The notes under the pieces: model-generated
Databases searched by the model: none
Told to the model about the DNA's origin: nothing
What the model saw: the letters and a program-made list of their open reading frames with translations, nothing else
Part shown: one piece after another, positions 33,618-42,701 of the stretch
Position numbering within the stretch: the first letter of the stretch is position 1
Layout of the letters: every line of letters starts with the position of its first letter
Program-made: the position numbers and the translations under genes
Assembly: GCF_017355835.1 (NCBI RefSeq)
Contig: NZ_JAFEWF010000002.1
Coordinates: forward strand, 186,001-250,000
From: Desertivirga brevis
GTDB lineage: Bacteria > Bacteroidota > Bacteroidia > Sphingobacteriales > Sphingobacteriaceae
DNA: 64,000 nt
Reading direction: 5' to 3'

Positions 33618-34973
33618 TTGAGTGCTTTGTTGTAAGTCATACGTTTTGTCAATAAGGGTGTATAGCAGGGAATCTAGCTCAGTAGTGAGTCCCTGTATAA
33701 GTTTAATCACTTCTGCATTAAAAGGATCATTATAATCTTTGTTATTAAAGATATTAGTAAGGCCCATTATTGAAGCAATAGGGCCTCTTATCTCATGAGA
33801 AACAAGAGATATTAGCTCTAGCAACTTGCCGTTTTGTTCTAATATTCTTTTTTGCGTTTCCAGCCGCTCCTGAATATTCCGGGATGTGCAAGCTACTCCA
33901 ACAATTTTATCATTTATTTTTATTGGACTAAACTTGGTTTCTGCACAGTAGGGAGGTAGTTCTGGATAATTTATTATTTCTATAATCTGAAAGGCTTCAC
34001 CTTTCAGAGCTCTATCGTAATGGTTCTTCCATATCTTGGCGTCTTTTCCTTGTAACTCAGGAAAATATATAGATTCACCGAGAATAAGGTCTCTTCCTAT
34101 AATTCTCGACACAGCTATTTTAAATGAGATATTGGCCGAAAGTAGATTATAGTTTGAGTCTACAGACCAAATCTGGTCCTCTATATTATTAATCAGCGCG
34201 TCGAGGCTTTCCTTAGCTAATGTTATTTCCTGTTTACTTTTGATCTGTTCAGAGACATCATGTACCATTACCATTTCACAGTCGGATCCCTGGTATCTGA
34301 TTCCATGTCCCGAGATGTTCACATAAATAATTTCTCTGTCTTTTTTTCTGTGACGCCATACATGTTGAGGACTCGAAAACTTGCCTTCAACCTTCCTCAC
34401 ACATTTAAGCAATTCGTCAACATCCTCTGCTGGTCGTATATCCGCAATAGTCATTGATAAAAATTCGTCCTTTGTGTATCCGTACATAGCAATTGCGGCG
34501 TGATTCACTTCCAGAAACTTTAAGGAAGATATTTCATAAATCCACAAGGGATTGGGGTTATTGAGGAAAAGATACCGGGAGGTTAGTTCTGACTCTGAGA
34601 GTCTCGTTTCTGTTTGTTTCAATACGGTAATGTCAGACAAGATGCCGCTTACTGCTATAGCTCTGCCTTCAATATTAAGAAGAAGGTTCCTCCTGTCTTT
34701 TACCCACTTGATTTTATTGTTAGTGCAAATTCTGTATTCTATGTCAAACTGCTTTCGCAAATGCGCTCTTTTTGTCGCGGTAAGCACATTTTTATAATCG
34801 TCAGGATGTATAAGTTCAGTCCAAAAAACAGGATTAGTTTCGATAGTGCTTAGTGATACTTCAAAAATATCAGCAAGTTGAGGGCTAACATAGTTAAACC
34901 TGCCCATTGACAGATCAAAAGACCAGATAGCTTCAGCTGTTATTGAGGAAGGGGCATATGTCACAGTATTCAT
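33588..34973 (-). CDS. PAS-repeat sensor protein with HisKA but no ATPase domain
   Basis: A 461-aa cytoplasmic protein with three PAS-type domains: about 10-120 ([15 protein letters not shown], ending with a PAC-like [15 protein letters not shown]), about 130-245 ([19 protein letters not shown]) and about 255-375. A HisKA dimerisation helix follows, with H-box [18 protein letters not shown]. The protein ends about 58 residues after the H-box His; no N, G1 or G2 boxes of a HATPase_c domain exist in the frame or immediately downstream. It may be a phosphotransfer or sensory partner for another kinase, or a fixed truncation. The 3' end overlaps gmhA by 30 nt. Confidence 0.85.
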   Translation of the reverse strand: MNTVTYAPSSITAEAIWSFDLSMGRFNYVSPQLADIFEVSLSTIETNPVFWTELIHPDDYKNVLTATKRAHLRKQFDIEYRICTNNKIKWVKDRRNLLLNIEGRAIAVSGILSDITVLKQTETRLSESELTSRYLFLNNPNPLWIYEISSLKFLEVNHAAIAMYGYTKDEFLSMTIADIRPAEDVDELLKCVRKVEGKFSSPQHVWRHRKKDREIIYVNISGHGIRYQGSDCEMVMVHDVSEQIKSKQEITLAKESLDALINNIEDQIWSVDSNYNLLSANISFKIAVSRIIGRDLILGESIYFPELQGKDAKIWKNHYDRALKGEAFQIIEIINYPELPPYCAETKFSPIKINDKIVGVACTSRNIQERLETQKRILEQNGKLLELISLVSHEIRGPIASIMGLTNIFNNKDYNDPFNAEVIKLIQGLTTELDSLLYTLIDKTYDLQQSTQLNAPLDEVD

Positions 34974-35128
34974 TAATGATATTCCTCAATAACTTAACAT
35001 CAAGAATTATTGAGTGGTTTGTCTGAATTGTTCCTGGATAAAGATACGCAAATTACGATTATCTGCTCCTGCTTTCTTTTTTAGCTATAAAACAGGTATT
35101 TATAATTTTTTTTATTTGTTTAAAAGCC

Positions 35129-35136
35129 TATCTTTG
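35129..35136 (+). promoter_or_regulatory. -7 box of the rpsP operon promoter
   Basis: TATCTTTG matches TAnnTTTG exactly, 57 nt upstream of the rpsP ATG. The upstream region is T-rich with no clear TTTG at the ideal spacing. Confidence 0.65.
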
Positions 35137-35193
35137 CATCCCCGCAGGAGACTCCGGGAACTATGTTGAATACATAAATTTTAAAATCAAAGA

Positions 35194-35718
35194 ATGGCAA
35201 CTAAAATCAGATTGCAAAGACACGGTAAAAAAGGAAAACCTTTTTACTATGTAGTGGTGGCAGATTCTCGTGCTCCAAGAGATGGTAGATTTATTGAGCG
35301 TTTAGGTTCTTATAACCCAAACACAAACCCTGCAACAATCGATATCAATTTCGAGAAAGCATTAGAGTGGGTTAATAATGGTGCTCAACCAACTGATACT
35401 GCTCGTGCTATCCTTTCATACAAAGGTGTGCTTTACAAAAAACACCTGGAAGGTGGCGTTAAAAAAGGAGCTTTAACTGCTGAACAAGCAGAAGCTAAGT
35501 TCAACGAGTGGTTACAGTCTAAAGACTCTAAAATCCAAGGTAAAAAACAAGGTTTAGTACAGACTAAAGAGGAAGCTAGGAAAGCTGCTCTTGCTGCTGA
35601 AGCTAAACGTAAAGAGGAAAAAGCAGCAGCTATCGCTGCTAAAAATACTCCTCCTGCAGAAGAAGCTCCTGCTGCTGAAGAAGGTGCAGAAGCGCCAGCT
35701 GAAGAAGGCGCAGAGTAA
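35194..35718 (+). CDS. rpsP: 30S ribosomal protein bS16
   Basis: The first 80 or so residues are canonical bS16 ([21 protein letters not shown]..., [20 protein letters not shown]). The protein is extended to 174 aa by a Lys/Ala-rich segment and a Glu/Ala-rich acidic tail ([11 protein letters not shown]), as is usual in Bacteroidota bS16. First gene of the rpsP-rimM-trmD-rplS ribosome operon; a hairpin terminator separates it from rimM. Confidence 0.98.
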   Translation: MATKIRLQRHGKKGKPFYYVVVADSRAPRDGRFIERLGSYNPNTNPATIDINFEKALEWVNNGAQPTDTARAILSYKGVLYKKHLEGGVKKGALTAEQAEAKFNEWLQSKDSKIQGKKQGLVQTKEEARKAALAAEAKRKEEKAAAIAAKNTPPAEEAPAAEEGAEAPAEEGAE

Positions 35719-35739
35719 TCTGCTTTTAAAAGTATTAAT

Positions 35740-35775
35740 ACGCCATTGCGAGTCTCTTCGTAATGGCGTTTTTTT
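35740..35775 (+). terminator. Hairpin terminator or attenuator between rpsP and rimM
   Basis: ACGCCATT (35740-35747) pairs with AATGGCGT (35762-35769), with inner CGA/TCG pairs, followed by eight T's. It would lower rimM-trmD expression relative to rpsP. Confidence 0.88.
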
Positions 35776-35803
35776 TAATTTAAATCTCTAAGTTTTTCTC
35801 AGT

Positions 35804-36331
35804 ATGAAATTAGAAGATTGTTTTTATATCGGATACATTACCAAGACAAAGGGTCTTAAAGGGGAGGTGCAAATTTATTTTGAGTTCTCGGACTACGAAG
35901 ATTTGGAGCTGGATTCGGTATTTATAGAAATAAATGGGAAATTGATCCCTTATTTTACGGCCGCTAGTAAACTGCACACTAATAGTACTGGCTATTTTTA
36001 TTTCGAGGACATTGATACAGTAGAGAAAGCTGAGAAATTAATTCGTAAGAAGATTTACTTGCCCAATTCTAAAAAGCCTGAGAGAGAGGAAGGTGATTTT
36101 TATTATGAGGACCTGGTAGGATATACGGTTAAAGATGAGCAGGCCGGGGAGTTAGGTGAAATTACGGAGGTTCTCGAGTACCCACAACAATTCATTGCAG
36201 TTGTACCTTATAAGTTCCGAGAAGTAATGTTCCCTTTGAATGATGATATTATAGTATCAATAGACGAGGAGACTTCTGTTTTGGAAGTTAAACTTCCGGA
36301 GGGTCTGATTGATATATATGTAAACGAGTAA
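35804..36331 (+). CDS. rimM: Ribosome maturation factor RimM
   Basis: A 175-aa protein that binds uS19 and helps 30S head maturation. The N-terminal RimM barrel starts YIGYITKTKGLKGEVQIYF; the C-terminal PRC-barrel has FYYEDLVGYTV and PYKFREVMFPLNDDIIVSID. It lies between rpsP and trmD, 7 nt before the latter, in the conserved order. Confidence 0.96.
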   Translation: MKLEDCFYIGYITKTKGLKGEVQIYFEFSDYEDLELDSVFIEINGKLIPYFTAASKLHTNSTGYFYFEDIDTVEKAEKLIRKKIYLPNSKKPEREEGDFYYEDLVGYTVKDEQAGELGEITEVLEYPQQFIAVVPYKFREVMFPLNDDIIVSIDEETSVLEVKLPEGLIDIYVNE

Positions 36332-36338
36332 TTGAATT

Positions 36339-37016
36339 ATGATGCGTTTTGATATTATCACCGTTTTACCCGGACTATTGGAAAGTCCCTTTGCGCATTC
36401 AATTCTTCAAAGAGCGCAAAAAAAGGGCTTAACAGAAATCCACGTACATAACTTACGGGATTATTCTACTAATAAACATCGCAGTGTTGATGATTATCCT
36501 TATGGCGGCGGAAGTGGTATGGTAATGTCGGTAGAGCCGTTTGCTCGGTGCATTGATAAGTTGAAAGCTGAGCGGGAGTACGATGAAGTTATTTTTATGA
36601 CTCCAGACGGAGTTACTTTAAATCAAACCATTGCCAATCATCTTTCCGATAAAAAGAATATAATTATTCTTTGTGGTCATTACAAGGGAATAGATCAGCG
36701 TGTTCGCGACATTTATGTTACCCGGGAAATATCTATAGGTGATTACGTTTTATCAGGGGGAGAACTGCCTGCTGCTGTACTGGTAGATGCTATTGTACGA
36801 CTTGTGCCTGGTGTTCTTTCAGATGAAACTTCAGCACTTTCTGATTCTTTTCAGGGAGAGTTGCTTGACGCTCCAATTTACACCCGCCCAGCTGATTGGA
36901 AGGGCTATCAAGTACCTGCAGTTCTACTGAGCGGAAATGAAGCAAAAATTGCAGAGTGGAGGGATGAGCAAGCGCTGGAAAGAACAAAAGAGCGGCGGCC
37001 AGACTTGCTGAAATAG
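36339..37016 (+). CDS. trmD: tRNA (guanine-37-N1)-methyltransferase
   Basis: A 225-aa SPOUT methyltransferase that makes m1G37 in tRNAs such as tRNA-Pro(GGG), which prevents +1 frameshifting. Motifs are [29 protein letters not shown] and the SAM-knot [12 protein letters not shown]. The length is normal for the family. Ends 135 nt before rplS. Confidence 0.97.
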   Translation: MMRFDIITVLPGLLESPFAHSILQRAQKKGLTEIHVHNLRDYSTNKHRSVDDYPYGGGSGMVMSVEPFARCIDKLKAEREYDEVIFMTPDGVTLNQTIANHLSDKKNIIILCGHYKGIDQRVRDIYVTREISIGDYVLSGGELPAAVLVDAIVRLVPGVLSDETSALSDSFQGELLDAPIYTRPADWKGYQVPAVLLSGNEAKIAEWRDEQALERTKERRPDLLK

Positions 37017-37096
37017 TGTTAATTATATTCAAATGTGGATTTTTTGGAGAATGTGGAAAAATTAAAAATATCCTTTTTATTCTAACAAAAAATCCC

Positions 37097-37131
37097 TAAT
37101 ATTGCAGTCCGATTTTTACGGGTTAAAAATC
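37097..37131 (+). promoter_or_regulatory. rplS promoter -7 element and leader hairpin
   Basis: TAATATTG (37097-37104) is close to TAnnTTTG. The leader then has GATTTTTA (37111-37118), CGGGT, TAAAAATC (37124-37131), a perfect 8-bp stem 20 nt before the ATG. It may be a ribosomal-protein leader controlling rplS; this is inference. Confidence 0.5.
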
Positions 37132-37151
37132 GATATTAAGAGCTTAAAATC

Positions 37152-37499
37152 ATGGATTTAGTAAAATTTGTTGAAGAGCAGGCGGTTGCGAAGAAAGAAG
37201 TTCCTGCATTCAAATCTGGCGATACAATCAGTGTTCATTATAAGATCCGCGAAGGAAATAAAGAACGTATCCAGATTTATCAGGGAGTAGTTATCCAACG
37301 CAATGGAGTAGGCGCTACAGAGACTTTTACTGTGCGCAAAATGTCAAATGGTGTAGGAGTTGAGCGTATTTTCCCTATCAATTCTCCAAACATTGAGAAA
37401 ATTGAAGTAAATAGCTACGGTAAAGTTCGTAGAGCTAAATTGTTCTACTTACGTGCACTTACTGGTAAAGCTGCTCGTATCAAATCTAAGAGAGTTTAA
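37152..37499 (+). CDS. rplS: 50S ribosomal protein bL19
   Basis: A 115-aa bL19 protein at the 30S-50S interface. It shows the family core: [51 protein letters not shown] and the C-terminal [20 protein letters not shown]. Last gene of the operon, with its own probable promoter and a strong terminator. Confidence 0.98.
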   Translation: MDLVKFVEEQAVAKKEVPAFKSGDTISVHYKIREGNKERIQIYQGVVIQRNGVGATETFTVRKMSNGVGVERIFPINSPNIEKIEVNSYGKVRRAKLFYLRALTGKAARIKSKRV

Positions 37500-37525
37500 T
37501 CCAGGAGCTATCCTAAAGATATTTC

Positions 37526-37557
37526 AAACCTTTCTGTATTCCAGAAAGGTTTTTTTA
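37526..37557 (+). terminator. Terminator after rplS
   Basis: AAACCTTTCTG (37526-37536) pairs with CAGAAAGGTTT (37542-37552) around TATTC and is followed by more T's. Confidence 0.92.
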
Positions 37558-37623
37558 TTTGCTACTTTTTCCGTTTCTTTCATCGCTTCCTTTTTACCAA
37601 TCTCTTTAATGGAATTTTAAGCT

Positions 37624-37658
37624 AAAAAAAGCCCATTGATCTGATACCAATGAGCTTT
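37624..37658 (-). terminator. Terminator of the psd transcription unit
   Basis: On the minus strand AAAGCTCATTG pairs with CAATGGGCTTT (one mismatch) and runs into a T-tract. It lies 19 nt after the stop of the small Cys-rich gene. Confidence 0.82.
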
Positions 37659-37677
37659 AAATTCAATGCTGGAAAGT

Positions 37678-37872
37678 TTATCCTTTTTTCTCTGTAGTCG
37701 CTGGCTTTGCTTTCAATAGGGCTTTTGCCTTGCTAGAAGGAGAGCAGCAATTGCCTCCCTCTTTCTTACAGTGCTCCTTTTGATTTGTATCTGCTTTCTT
37801 TGCAGGTTTCGTTTGTGCTGAAGCTGCAGATATTGAAGCGATTGCAGCTGCAATTAATAATAATTTCTTCAT
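37678..37872 (-). CDS. Small exported Cys-containing protein
   Basis: A 64-aa protein with a cleavable signal peptide (MKKLLLIAAAIASISAASAQ), so the mature part is only about 44 residues. It contains HCKKEGGNCCSPSS, with three Cys and one His, flanked by Lys/Ala-rich segments. The ATG at 37872 is 6 nt after the psd stop; a GTG at 37881 would overlap psd. Metal binding or redox activity is possible but unproven. Not a recognised family. Confidence 0.65.
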   Translation of the reverse strand: MKKLLLIAAAIASISAASAQTKPAKKADTNQKEHCKKEGGNCCSPSSKAKALLKAKPATTEKKG

Positions 37873-37877
37873 ATGGA

Positions 37878-38543
37878 TCACTTATTGTCGAACTCTGCTA
37901 AAACGGTGATTCCGCCTTTTACAATATCTCCTAAATTAACTTTTATTTTTGTACCAGGTGGAAGGAACACATCTACACGTGAACCAAATTTGATAAATCC
38001 AAATTGATCCCCTTGCTTAACCTGGTCTCCTTCATTAACATACCAAACAATCCTACGGGCTAATGCCCCTGCTATCTGTCTGAATAATACTGGTATTCCT
38101 ATTGGGTTTTCAACAACAGTGGTTGTTCTTTCGTTGTCCGTTGATGATTTTGGATCCCATGCAACTAAGTATTTACCAGGGTGATATTTAAAAAACTTAA
38201 CTATGCCTGACACTGGATTTCTATTCACATGCACGTTTACCGGCGACATGAATATTGATACTTGTATACGTTTGTCTTTAAAGTATTCTTGTTCAACGGT
38301 TTCTTCAATAACTACAACCTTTCCGTCTGCCGGGCATAAAACGTGCAAGTCGTCTGGATTGATCTTTCGGCTTGGATGCCTGAAAAACTGCAAAACGATA
38401 ATAAACAAAAGGAAAGAGAGAAAATAAAGCAGCCATAACAACCATTTCACATCAGCAAAATAATAGTTGGCAAAGGCGTTGATAATGAAAATAAAAAGCA
38501 CAGTAAGTGCAATGGAGGTGTAGCCTTCTTTATGGATGGTCAT
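37878..38543 (-). CDS. psd: Phosphatidylserine decarboxylase
   Basis: A 221-aa inner-membrane enzyme making phosphatidylethanolamine, self-cleaved to a pyruvoyl form. Two N-terminal membrane segments are followed by the catalytic domain with VLCPADGKVVVIEE, SIFMSPVNVHVNRNPVSG and FIKFGSRVDVFLPPG, where Gly-Ser is the self-cleavage site. The length matches the short, Psd-B-like form common in Bacteroidota. No synthase (pssA) lies adjacent. Confidence 0.95.
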   Translation of the reverse strand: MTIHKEGYTSIALTVLFIFIINAFANYYFADVKWLLWLLYFLSFLLFIIVLQFFRHPSRKINPDDLHVLCPADGKVVVIEETVEQEYFKDKRIQVSIFMSPVNVHVNRNPVSGIVKFFKYHPGKYLVAWDPKSSTDNERTTTVVENPIGIPVLFRQIAGALARRIVWYVNEGDQVKQGDQFGFIKFGSRVDVFLPPGTKIKVNLGDIVKGGITVLAEFDNK

Positions 38544-38579
38544 TTGAAAAATTTTGTGTAAAGATGGTAAAAATTAAGT

Positions 38580-39131
38580 TTATGTCTCAGATGGAACCTT
38601 AGAAACTCTGTAAATATCTTTCAGATTTCGTCCTAAGCCATTATAATCCAGTCCGTATCCTACTACGAATTCATTTGCGATCTCAAAGCCTATGTAGGTT
38701 AGTTCTTCTATTTCTGCCTGAAGTGCTGTTGGTTTATAAAGTAAACTGCAAACTTGGATAGAAGCGGGTTTTTTCTCCTTAAGTTGCTTAATGAGATAGC
38801 TAAGGGTGAGGCCAGTATCTACGATGTCTTCAACAATAATAATATCGCGTCCGTTGATATCTATGTCAAGGCCTATCACTTCTCTAACAATTCCTGTACT
38901 GGAGTCCCCTTTATATGAAGAGACTCTTAAAAAGGCCATCTCGCAGGGTACATTTACTTCCTTAACAAGATCTGCCATAAAAAGAAAGCTTCCATTAAGA
39001 ACACCTATGAAAATTGGAACTTTATTTTCATAATCAAGGTTAAGCTGTATACCCAGTAAACGCGTACGCTTTTTTATCTGGTCATACTCTAACATCAGGT
39101 CGAATTCCTTATCGTCAATCTGTACTCTCAT
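38580..39131 (-). CDS. hpt: Hypoxanthine phosphoribosyltransferase
   Basis: A 183-aa purine-salvage enzyme that joins hypoxanthine or guanine to PRPP. It has IFIGVLNGSFLFMADLVK, the PRPP motif IIIVEDIVDTGLTLSYL and the C-terminal base-binding YIGFEIANEFVVGYGLDYNG. The flanking gaps are 36 nt to psd and 34 nt to the GT51 gene, so all may be one unit. Confidence 0.95.
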   Translation of the reverse strand: MRVQIDDKEFDLMLEYDQIKKRTRLLGIQLNLDYENKVPIFIGVLNGSFLFMADLVKEVNVPCEMAFLRVSSYKGDSSTGIVREVIGLDIDINGRDIIIVEDIVDTGLTLSYLIKQLKEKKPASIQVCSLLYKPTALQAEIEELTYIGFEIANEFVVGYGLDYNGLGRNLKDIYRVSKVPSET

Positions 39132-39165
39132 CTAAAGCATTTTGAAATGTACCAAAGGTAGAGAT

Positions 39166-41319
39166 TTAGTTTTCAATTTTCTTTTGTTCCCGTTCCCGTT
39201 TGCGCAGTTCTCTTCTTTCTCTCCTTGACAGATTTGAAGAGTCTTTTATAATCCTGATCTTGCCATCAGAGGAAACATAAGCAGTGTCTGGCTTCTTCTT
39301 CCTGCCAAAAATCCTACTTAAAAAGTTTCCACGCTCTTCTTCTGTCTGCTCATCCATCATTACAGGTGGTTCTTCATCCATCATCAGTGAGTCGACAGAT
39401 GTTGTATCAATGGAAGAAGGACCACCTCTTCTGAGACTTGGCTTCAACCGCACGCTGTAGAATCCATAAGCATTTGTGTCTCTTGACACATATCCTCTCC
39501 GCGCCATCAGATTTCCTATAAGTTTGAAGTAGCCCCGGAGGCTTACGCGAAGACTTCCGTCGCCCTCGAAGAAATACAATCCCTTCTTCGGTCGAGGTAC
39601 AATGTTAGCCAGGAATATACTTTCACCTAGGTCCAGTTGTGATGGATGCTTATCAAAATAGAATCTGGCAGCCTCCCCAATACCGTAAACATTCTGCCCC
39701 CATTCAATAAGGTTAAGATATACCTCGTACATTCTTTCTTTGGTAGATACCTTATTGTTTTCCATAAGCCATACTATCAGGATTTCTTCAATTTTTCTGG
39801 CCATCGTTTTTTGCCGGCTTAGGAAAACATTCTTTACAAGCTGCATCGAAATAGTACTTCCGCCACGTTTAAAAGATTTTTCTTTAAAGTTGGTAGCAAT
39901 AGACCGTTGAAAGGCCTTTTCTACAAATCCGTGATGGGTAAAAAAAGAAGGGTCTTCTGCTGTGAGAACGGCATTCCTTAGGTAGGGTGATATTTGGTTT
40001 AATGGAACATAATCGGGATTTTGAGGGCCAACAATTATATCCCTCATTGGCTTCCCATATTCGTATGGTGTATAAACAAATGGGCTGTTTATTTTTTGCA
40101 GGTTAGTTTTTCCCCATTGGACAATTGCAAAGTTTGTTTTATGCAAGGCAGAATTAAAGCGAACGCCATCCGGATTCTTCGTATCAAGGAAGAAACTCAT
40201 TTCATATTGCAATTGACCGCGGACTTTAATGCCGTCAAGAGATTCGAAAATCCCGATTGGGAAGGAGTCAAAAAGGTCCTGACCTTCCATTTTGTCAGTT
40301 TTTAACTTAAGCTCGTATGTCTTTGTTGGCTTAAGTGTATACTTTATAAATGGGTTTGCTTTGATTTTATTTAAGTGAATGACCGACGTACTATCCAATC
40401 CAACATAGTTTTCGCCTATAATAATATCTGCGTCGATAGATCCCGAAGGCACAATAATATCATTAGAAGCAATTTTTGGATGATTAAGAAGGAAGTTTTT
40501 AACACCGAAATAGCTGTATATCTTGAAGTCGCCTCCACTTTTCTTAGCTTCTTTTAGTGACATGTAAAGTGTGTCTACATTAAGTTTTAGCCCAAACTTC
40601 TCCTCAATTACCGGCAGTTCGACTTTCTTGCCATCCGCAAAAAGTTGAAATTCCAGTCTTTCGTCGTCTGGTTCCACTATTCCATTGAAGTGCCAGCTGG
40701 ATTCGCCATTATTTACGATTATAGTCGATTTAAGATTGCCATTCTCGATATTAGCAGTAGTGGTGAAGAACCTGAATTGATCCTCGTCCCTCTGAACAAA
40801 GACGTCAAGGTTATTTACCTCCATATCTTCAGGGACTTTGTCTAATGCATTATTAAGAAGTTTATGAGCGAGGTCAGCAAGGTCTGCTTTGCTTCTTGTT
40901 TTTGTACTATCGCGTTTCCTATTGAAAAGAAAATCATAATTTCGGATACTGTCTCTCTTAGTAATATTTAATTTACCAGATTTTATCTTCAATGCACCTA
41001 TTTTGATATTCCCGAATATTAACGGAAGTATTCGAACACTCACATGAAGGTCATTAATAAATAGAAGGCTATCCCTGTTGTAGGGAACTACTGAAATATC
41101 ATCAAAGGCTACGGATGCGAGACCTTCAAACTTTGGATTATTAATTTTTAGATCTACGTTATAGTCATGCCTGGCTTTGTTAACAGCTTTAACGATGACC
41201 GACTTAAGGATTGCTTCGCGTTTTGCATAAACTATTGATACGCCTATGCCAGCTAGTATGATCAGGACAATAAAACTGATAAGCGCTATCTTTAAATATT
41301 TGGAGCGTTTTCTTCGCAT
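39166..41319 (-). CDS. AsmA-like/GT51 peptidoglycan glycosyltransferase fusion
   Basis: A 717-aa envelope protein. One N-terminal membrane segment (IALISFIVLIILAGIGVSIVY) is followed by about 370 residues of beta-rich periplasmic sequence resembling AsmA-type domains (DDISVVPYNRDSLLFINDLHV). The GT51 transglycosylase domain is about 430-610: AVLTAEDPSFFTHHGF (catalytic Glu), FKRGGSTISMQLVKN, RKIEEILIVWLMENN and EVYLNLIEWGQNVYGIGEAARFYF. There is no transpeptidase domain. The C-terminus is basic and disordered (RRERRELRKREREQ). It polymerises glycan strands from lipid II; the role of the AsmA-like part is unknown. Confidence 0.88.
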   Translation of the reverse strand: MRRKRSKYLKIALISFIVLIILAGIGVSIVYAKREAILKSVIVKAVNKARHDYNVDLKINNPKFEGLASVAFDDISVVPYNRDSLLFINDLHVSVRILPLIFGNIKIGALKIKSGKLNITKRDSIRNYDFLFNRKRDSTKTRSKADLADLAHKLLNNALDKVPEDMEVNNLDVFVQRDEDQFRFFTTTANIENGNLKSTIIVNNGESSWHFNGIVEPDDERLEFQLFADGKKVELPVIEEKFGLKLNVDTLYMSLKEAKKSGGDFKIYSYFGVKNFLLNHPKIASNDIIVPSGSIDADIIIGENYVGLDSTSVIHLNKIKANPFIKYTLKPTKTYELKLKTDKMEGQDLFDSFPIGIFESLDGIKVRGQLQYEMSFFLDTKNPDGVRFNSALHKTNFAIVQWGKTNLQKINSPFVYTPYEYGKPMRDIIVGPQNPDYVPLNQISPYLRNAVLTAEDPSFFTHHGFVEKAFQRSIATNFKEKSFKRGGSTISMQLVKNVFLSRQKTMARKIEEILIVWLMENNKVSTKERMYEVYLNLIEWGQNVYGIGEAARFYFDKHPSQLDLGESIFLANIVPRPKKGLYFFEGDGSLRVSLRGYFKLIGNLMARRGYVSRDTNAYGFYSVRLKPSLRRGGPSSIDTTSVDSLMMDEEPPVMMDEQTEEERGNFLSRIFGRKKKPDTAYVSSDGKIRIIKDSSNLSRRERRELRKREREQKKIEN

Positions 41320-41564
41320 TTAATTCTGAAAGTTTACCCTGCTTAAGTTTAAAAAAACGTAGAAGAGCGGCATTTATTTCTGCCCTGTAAATATCTGTAA
41401 AATCAACTCTGAAACAAGTAGTTTGTCTGGGAGTTTGAAAAAAGATTTAGAACCCATCAAATGAGCACTGGGTTGGCCGGAAGATAGATTGTGATCGATT
41501 CATGAAAAGTCCTGCATCCTTATAGATATGTTATTCTAATGAAAATCTCCCAAAAAATTTTATC

Positions 41565-41572
41565 TAAGTTTG
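41565..41572 (+). promoter_or_regulatory. -7 box of the mrp promoter
   Basis: TAAGTTTG matches TAnnTTTG and lies 19 nt upstream of the mrp ATG. Confidence 0.6.
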
Positions 41573-41591
41573 CATTAGATATATTGTATCA

Positions 41592-42671
41592 ATGATCACT
41601 AAAGAACAAGTATTAGATGCTTTAAGACATGTTGAAGAGCCTGACCTTAAAAAGGACCTGGTTACCTTAAACATGATCGAGGATATAAAGATTGAAGGAA
41701 GCAAGGTAGAGTTTACCGTAGTTTTAACTACTCCGGCTTGCCCACTTAAAGATTTAATTGCAAATGCCTGTAGAAATGCAATTGCTCACTTCGTGAGCGC
41801 AAATGCTGAAGTTCAGATTAATATGACTTCACGTGTTACCCACCAGAAAAATCAATTGACAGATAATATAAAGAATATAATTGTTGTTGCTTCTGGGAAG
41901 GGCGGTGTTGGAAAATCAACTGTCGCTGCCAATCTTGCCATCGGGCTTGCTAAGAAAGGGGCCAGCGTTGGTTTGATCGATGCTGATATCTATGGTCCTT
42001 CAATGCCAATAATGTTTGGACTAGAGGATGCCAAGCCCGCAGCTATTCAAACACCTGATGGGAAAACAAGGATTGAACCAGTAGAGAAGTACGGAGTAAA
42101 GCTCCTTTCAATTGGCTTCTTTACGGATCCTGAGCAGCCTATTCCATGGAGGGGACCGATGGCTTCGAACGCAATCAAACAGTTATTTAATGATGCTGAT
42201 TGGGGAGACCTGGATTACCTGGTTGTTGATTTGCCTCCAGGTACAGGGGATATTCATATTACTCTTACTCAAAATTATCCGGTTGCAGGTGCGGTAATTG
42301 TAACTACTCCTCAGAACGTAGCTTTATCCGATGCTAAAAAAGGTATTGGCATGTTCCTGATGGAGACGATTAATGTTCCTCTGCTGGGTGTGGTTGAAAA
42401 TATGTCTTACTTTACTCCTGCTGAATTACCAAATAACAAGTATTACATTTTCGGTCAGGGCGGAGGAAAGGTGTTAGCTGAGAAGTTTAATGCTCCATTC
42501 CTGGGTGAAATTCCATTAGTAAAAAGCATCAGTGATGCTGGGGATAAAGGAGAGCCGGTGATCTTAAATGAAGGGAATCCTATGTCGGCGGCGTTTATCG
42601 AAGTAGCGGAAAGAGTTGCACAGCAAGTGTCTATTCAGAATGCAAAAGCTCGCCAGGTTGGGGTTTCTTAA
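41592..42671 (+). CDS. Mrp/NBP35-type Fe-S cluster carrier ATPase
   Basis: A 359-aa P-loop ATPase (ApbC/Mrp). The N-terminal MIP18/DUF59 domain (about 1-80) is followed by a deviant Walker A SGKGGVGKSTVAANLA, DADIYGPSMP, PWRGPMASNAIKQLF and DYLVVDLPPGTGD. The usual C-terminal CxxC is not evident: the ENMSYF region reads VENMSYFTPAELPNNKYYIFG, without Cys. It probably moves Fe-S clusters to target proteins. The NifU-type gene 30 nt downstream supports this. Confidence 0.93.
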   Translation: MITKEQVLDALRHVEEPDLKKDLVTLNMIEDIKIEGSKVEFTVVLTTPACPLKDLIANACRNAIAHFVSANAEVQINMTSRVTHQKNQLTDNIKNIIVVASGKGGVGKSTVAANLAIGLAKKGASVGLIDADIYGPSMPIMFGLEDAKPAAIQTPDGKTRIEPVEKYGVKLLSIGFFTDPEQPIPWRGPMASNAIKQLFNDADWGDLDYLVVDLPPGTGDIHITLTQNYPVAGAVIVTTPQNVALSDAKKGIGMFLMETINVPLLGVVENMSYFTPAELPNNKYYIFGQGGGKVLAEKFNAPFLGEIPLVKSISDAGDKGEPVILNEGNPMSAAFIEVAERVAQQVSIQNAKARQVGVS

Positions 42672-42701
42672 ATTTTTACTACTTTTATAAAAATATATTT
42701 T

